DNA of 35,360 nucleotides from CBDULQ01 sp965368115. Its GTDB lineage: Bacteria > Pseudomonadota > Gammaproteobacteria > SZUA-229. The stretch's first letter is position 1. Each line of letters opens with the position of its first letter. Under the pieces are notes generated by a model. The model worked only from the letters and a program-made list of their open reading frames with translations. It made no database searches and was not told the origin of the DNA. Below are positions 34,149 to 35,360 of this stretch, piece by piece. The translations under genes and the position numbers were made by a program. The stretch covers positions 1 to 35,360 of the forward strand of contig CBDULQ010000007.1 of NCBI GenBank assembly GCA_965368115.1. The letters run 5' to 3'.

Positions 34149-34532
34149 ATGGCCGCGAAATACACACTCAAAGTGCTAACCGATTTTGCTTCTGCACACA
34201 CCCTGAAAAACTATCCGGGTGCCTGCAGCCGCATGCATGGTCATAACTGGAAAGTGGAGCTGGAAATCGAAGCCAGTCAGTTGAACGAGATTGGTATTGC
34301 CATCGATTTCAAGGACATGAAAAAAGCCGCCAACTCAGTGTGCGACCGCCTTGATCATCAGTACCTCAACGATATTCCACCTTTTAACAAAATCAATCCA
34401 ACCGCCGAAAACATTGCGGCATACTTGTATGCCGAGATTGGCGCCCTCATTAATACTGACAGCGTAAAAGTTTGTGCAGTGACCCTCTGGGAAACCGATC
34501 GAGCTTGTGTGCGTTACACTGAAGAGAATTGA
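34149..34532 (+). CDS. queD: 6-carboxy-5,6,7,8-tetrahydropterin synthase (QueD/PTPS family)
   Basis: Converts dihydroneopterin triphosphate to 6-carboxytetrahydropterin, the second step toward the queuosine precursor preQ0. The 127-residue protein has zinc-binding His in FASAHTL and the pair in MHGHNW, with the catalytic Cys four residues before HGH (CSRMHGH), as in E. coli QueD (CGRLHGH). The Glu at the position following that Cys, which marks the folate-type PTPS-III, is absent (Ser instead). ENIAAYLYAEI and TLWETDRACVRY complete the fold. It precedes folE2 by five bases, so the two enzymes for the first steps are co-expressed. Confidence 0.9.
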   Translation: MAAKYTLKVLTDFASAHTLKNYPGACSRMHGHNWKVELEIEASQLNEIGIAIDFKDMKKAANSVCDRLDHQYLNDIPPFNKINPTAENIAAYLYAEIGALINTDSVKVCAVTLWETDRACVRYTEEN

Positions 34533-34537
34533 CACCA

Positions 34538-35338
34538 ATGAGCACTACTGCGAACACAATACCCGACGTACAGAGCAGCGAAGACCGCCGTCGCATTGCC
34601 ATCAACAAAGTAGGGATCAAGGATATCCGCCACCCTGTTCAGGTCAAGGATCGTTCCGGTTCAGTGCAACACACGGTGGCCAACTTCAACATGTATGTCG
34701 ACCTGCCACATCAGTTCAAGGGCACACACATGTCACGTTTCGTTGAAATTCTCAACAGTCACGAGCGTGAAATCACCGTCAAGTCATTCCGCGAAATGCT
34801 GTCGGAAATGACCGAGCGCCTGGATGCCGAATGCGGCCATATCGAAATGGGCTTTATTTATTTCGTCAACAAGAAAGCCCCGGTCACGGGTGTGGAAAGC
34901 CTGCTGGATTACCAGGTCACTTTTATCGGCGAAGCCAAGAAAGGCGAAAACATCGTCAGCCTGAAAGTCATCGTGCCGGTTACCAGCCTGTGTCCCTGCT
35001 CGAAAAAGATTTCCGATTACGGCGCGCACAATCAGCGCTCGCATGTTACCGTCACGGTGCGCACCAACGGTTTCGTGTGGATCGAAGACGTCATTGAAAT
35101 GGTCGAGAGAGAAGCCTCCTGTGAACTCTACGGCCTGCTGAAACGTCCGGATGAAAAAGCCGTAACCGAACGTGCTTACGACAATCCCAAGTTCGTGGAA
35201 GACATGGTGCGCGATGTCGCCGCCCGACTCAACGACGACGACCGAATCACAGCTTACACCGTCGAATCAGAAAACTTCGAGTCAATCCATAACCACTCAG
35301 CCTACGCATTGATCGAAAAAGACAAGTTAAACAGCTAA
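34538..35338 (+). CDS. folE2: GTP cyclohydrolase IB (FolE2 type)
   Basis: Converts GTP to 7,8-dihydroneopterin triphosphate, the shared entry to folate and queuosine; the FolE2 class can use metals other than zinc. I chose ATG 34538, with GAAGAG 11 bases upstream, over the TTG at 34529 that overlaps queD. The 266 residues show family blocks: VGIKDIRHPVQVKDRSG, NMYVDLPHQFKGTHMSRFVE, VPVTSLCPCSKKISDYGAHNQRSHV with the metal-site Cys, EREASCELYGLLKRPDEKAVTERAYDNPKFVEDMVRD and the ending FESIHNHSAYALIE. Whether a canonical folE also exists cannot be told from this window. Secure. Confidence 0.96.
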   Translation: MSTTANTIPDVQSSEDRRRIAINKVGIKDIRHPVQVKDRSGSVQHTVANFNMYVDLPHQFKGTHMSRFVEILNSHEREITVKSFREMLSEMTERLDAECGHIEMGFIYFVNKKAPVTGVESLLDYQVTFIGEAKKGENIVSLKVIVPVTSLCPCSKKISDYGAHNQRSHVTVTVRTNGFVWIEDVIEMVEREASCELYGLLKRPDEKAVTERAYDNPKFVEDMVRDVAARLNDDDRITAYTVESENFESIHNHSAYALIEKDKLNS

Positions 35339-35360
35339 CCTGGCCAGCCTTGCACTACTG

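Overview
The window looks like chromosomal DNA of a gammaproteobacterium. The evidence is the gene order rpsP-rimM-trmD-rplS beside ffh, ypjD-like and corB-like genes, an xseB-ispA-dxs operon, PcnB-type poly(A) polymerase, Hsp15 and folK-dNK-panBCD. Genus cannot be read from the sequence. Core genes are GC-rich. The block from about 8.98 to 16.9 kb is visibly more AT-rich and looks accessory.

Layout. 1-2600: 5'-truncated PEP carboxylase gene, converging through a strong hairpin terminator on a leftward operon pcnB-folK-deoxynucleoside kinase-panB-panC-panD (2760-7346). 7465-8772: ammonium transporter without an adjacent glnK. 8982-9677: outer-membrane barrel gene, divergent from a rightward cluster (9939-12923) encoding a TlpA-like thioredoxin, a DUF4266 lipoprotein, a DUF3570 outer-membrane barrel and an ApbE-family flavin transferase. 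12969-16441: a converging pair of exported proteins, DUF1501-like and DUF1800-like. 16448-16893: AT-rich gap with a possible tiny gene. 16894-22762 (leftward): hslR, a LysM/FecR protein, htpG, ogt and a large periplasmic helical-repeat protein. 22833-27203 (leftward): rplS, trmD, rimM, rpsP, ffh and a metallo-beta-lactamase-fold phosphodiesterase-like gene. 27433-35338 (rightward): ypjD-like, corB-like, radA, xseB-ispA-dxs, then queD-folE2.

How the genes work together. PanB, PanC and PanD make pantothenate, and PanB uses a folate cofactor whose synthesis involves FolK. IspA and Dxs supply isoprenoids. FolE2 and QueD are successive steps from GTP toward queuosine, and FolE2 also feeds folate. 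RpsP, RimM, TrmD, RplS and Ffh serve ribosome assembly, tRNA modification and membrane targeting.

The most interesting region is the TlpA/DUF4266/DUF3570/ApbE cluster. The DUF3570 barrel carries, soon after its signal peptide, a stretch that resembles the motif ApbE uses to attach FMN to threonine. I propose it is the substrate of the neighbouring ApbE, which would make this a flavinylated outer-membrane redox system. The ApbE has two oddities: no visible signal peptide, and Gly where the Mg-binding Asp is expected. All of this is inference from sequence.
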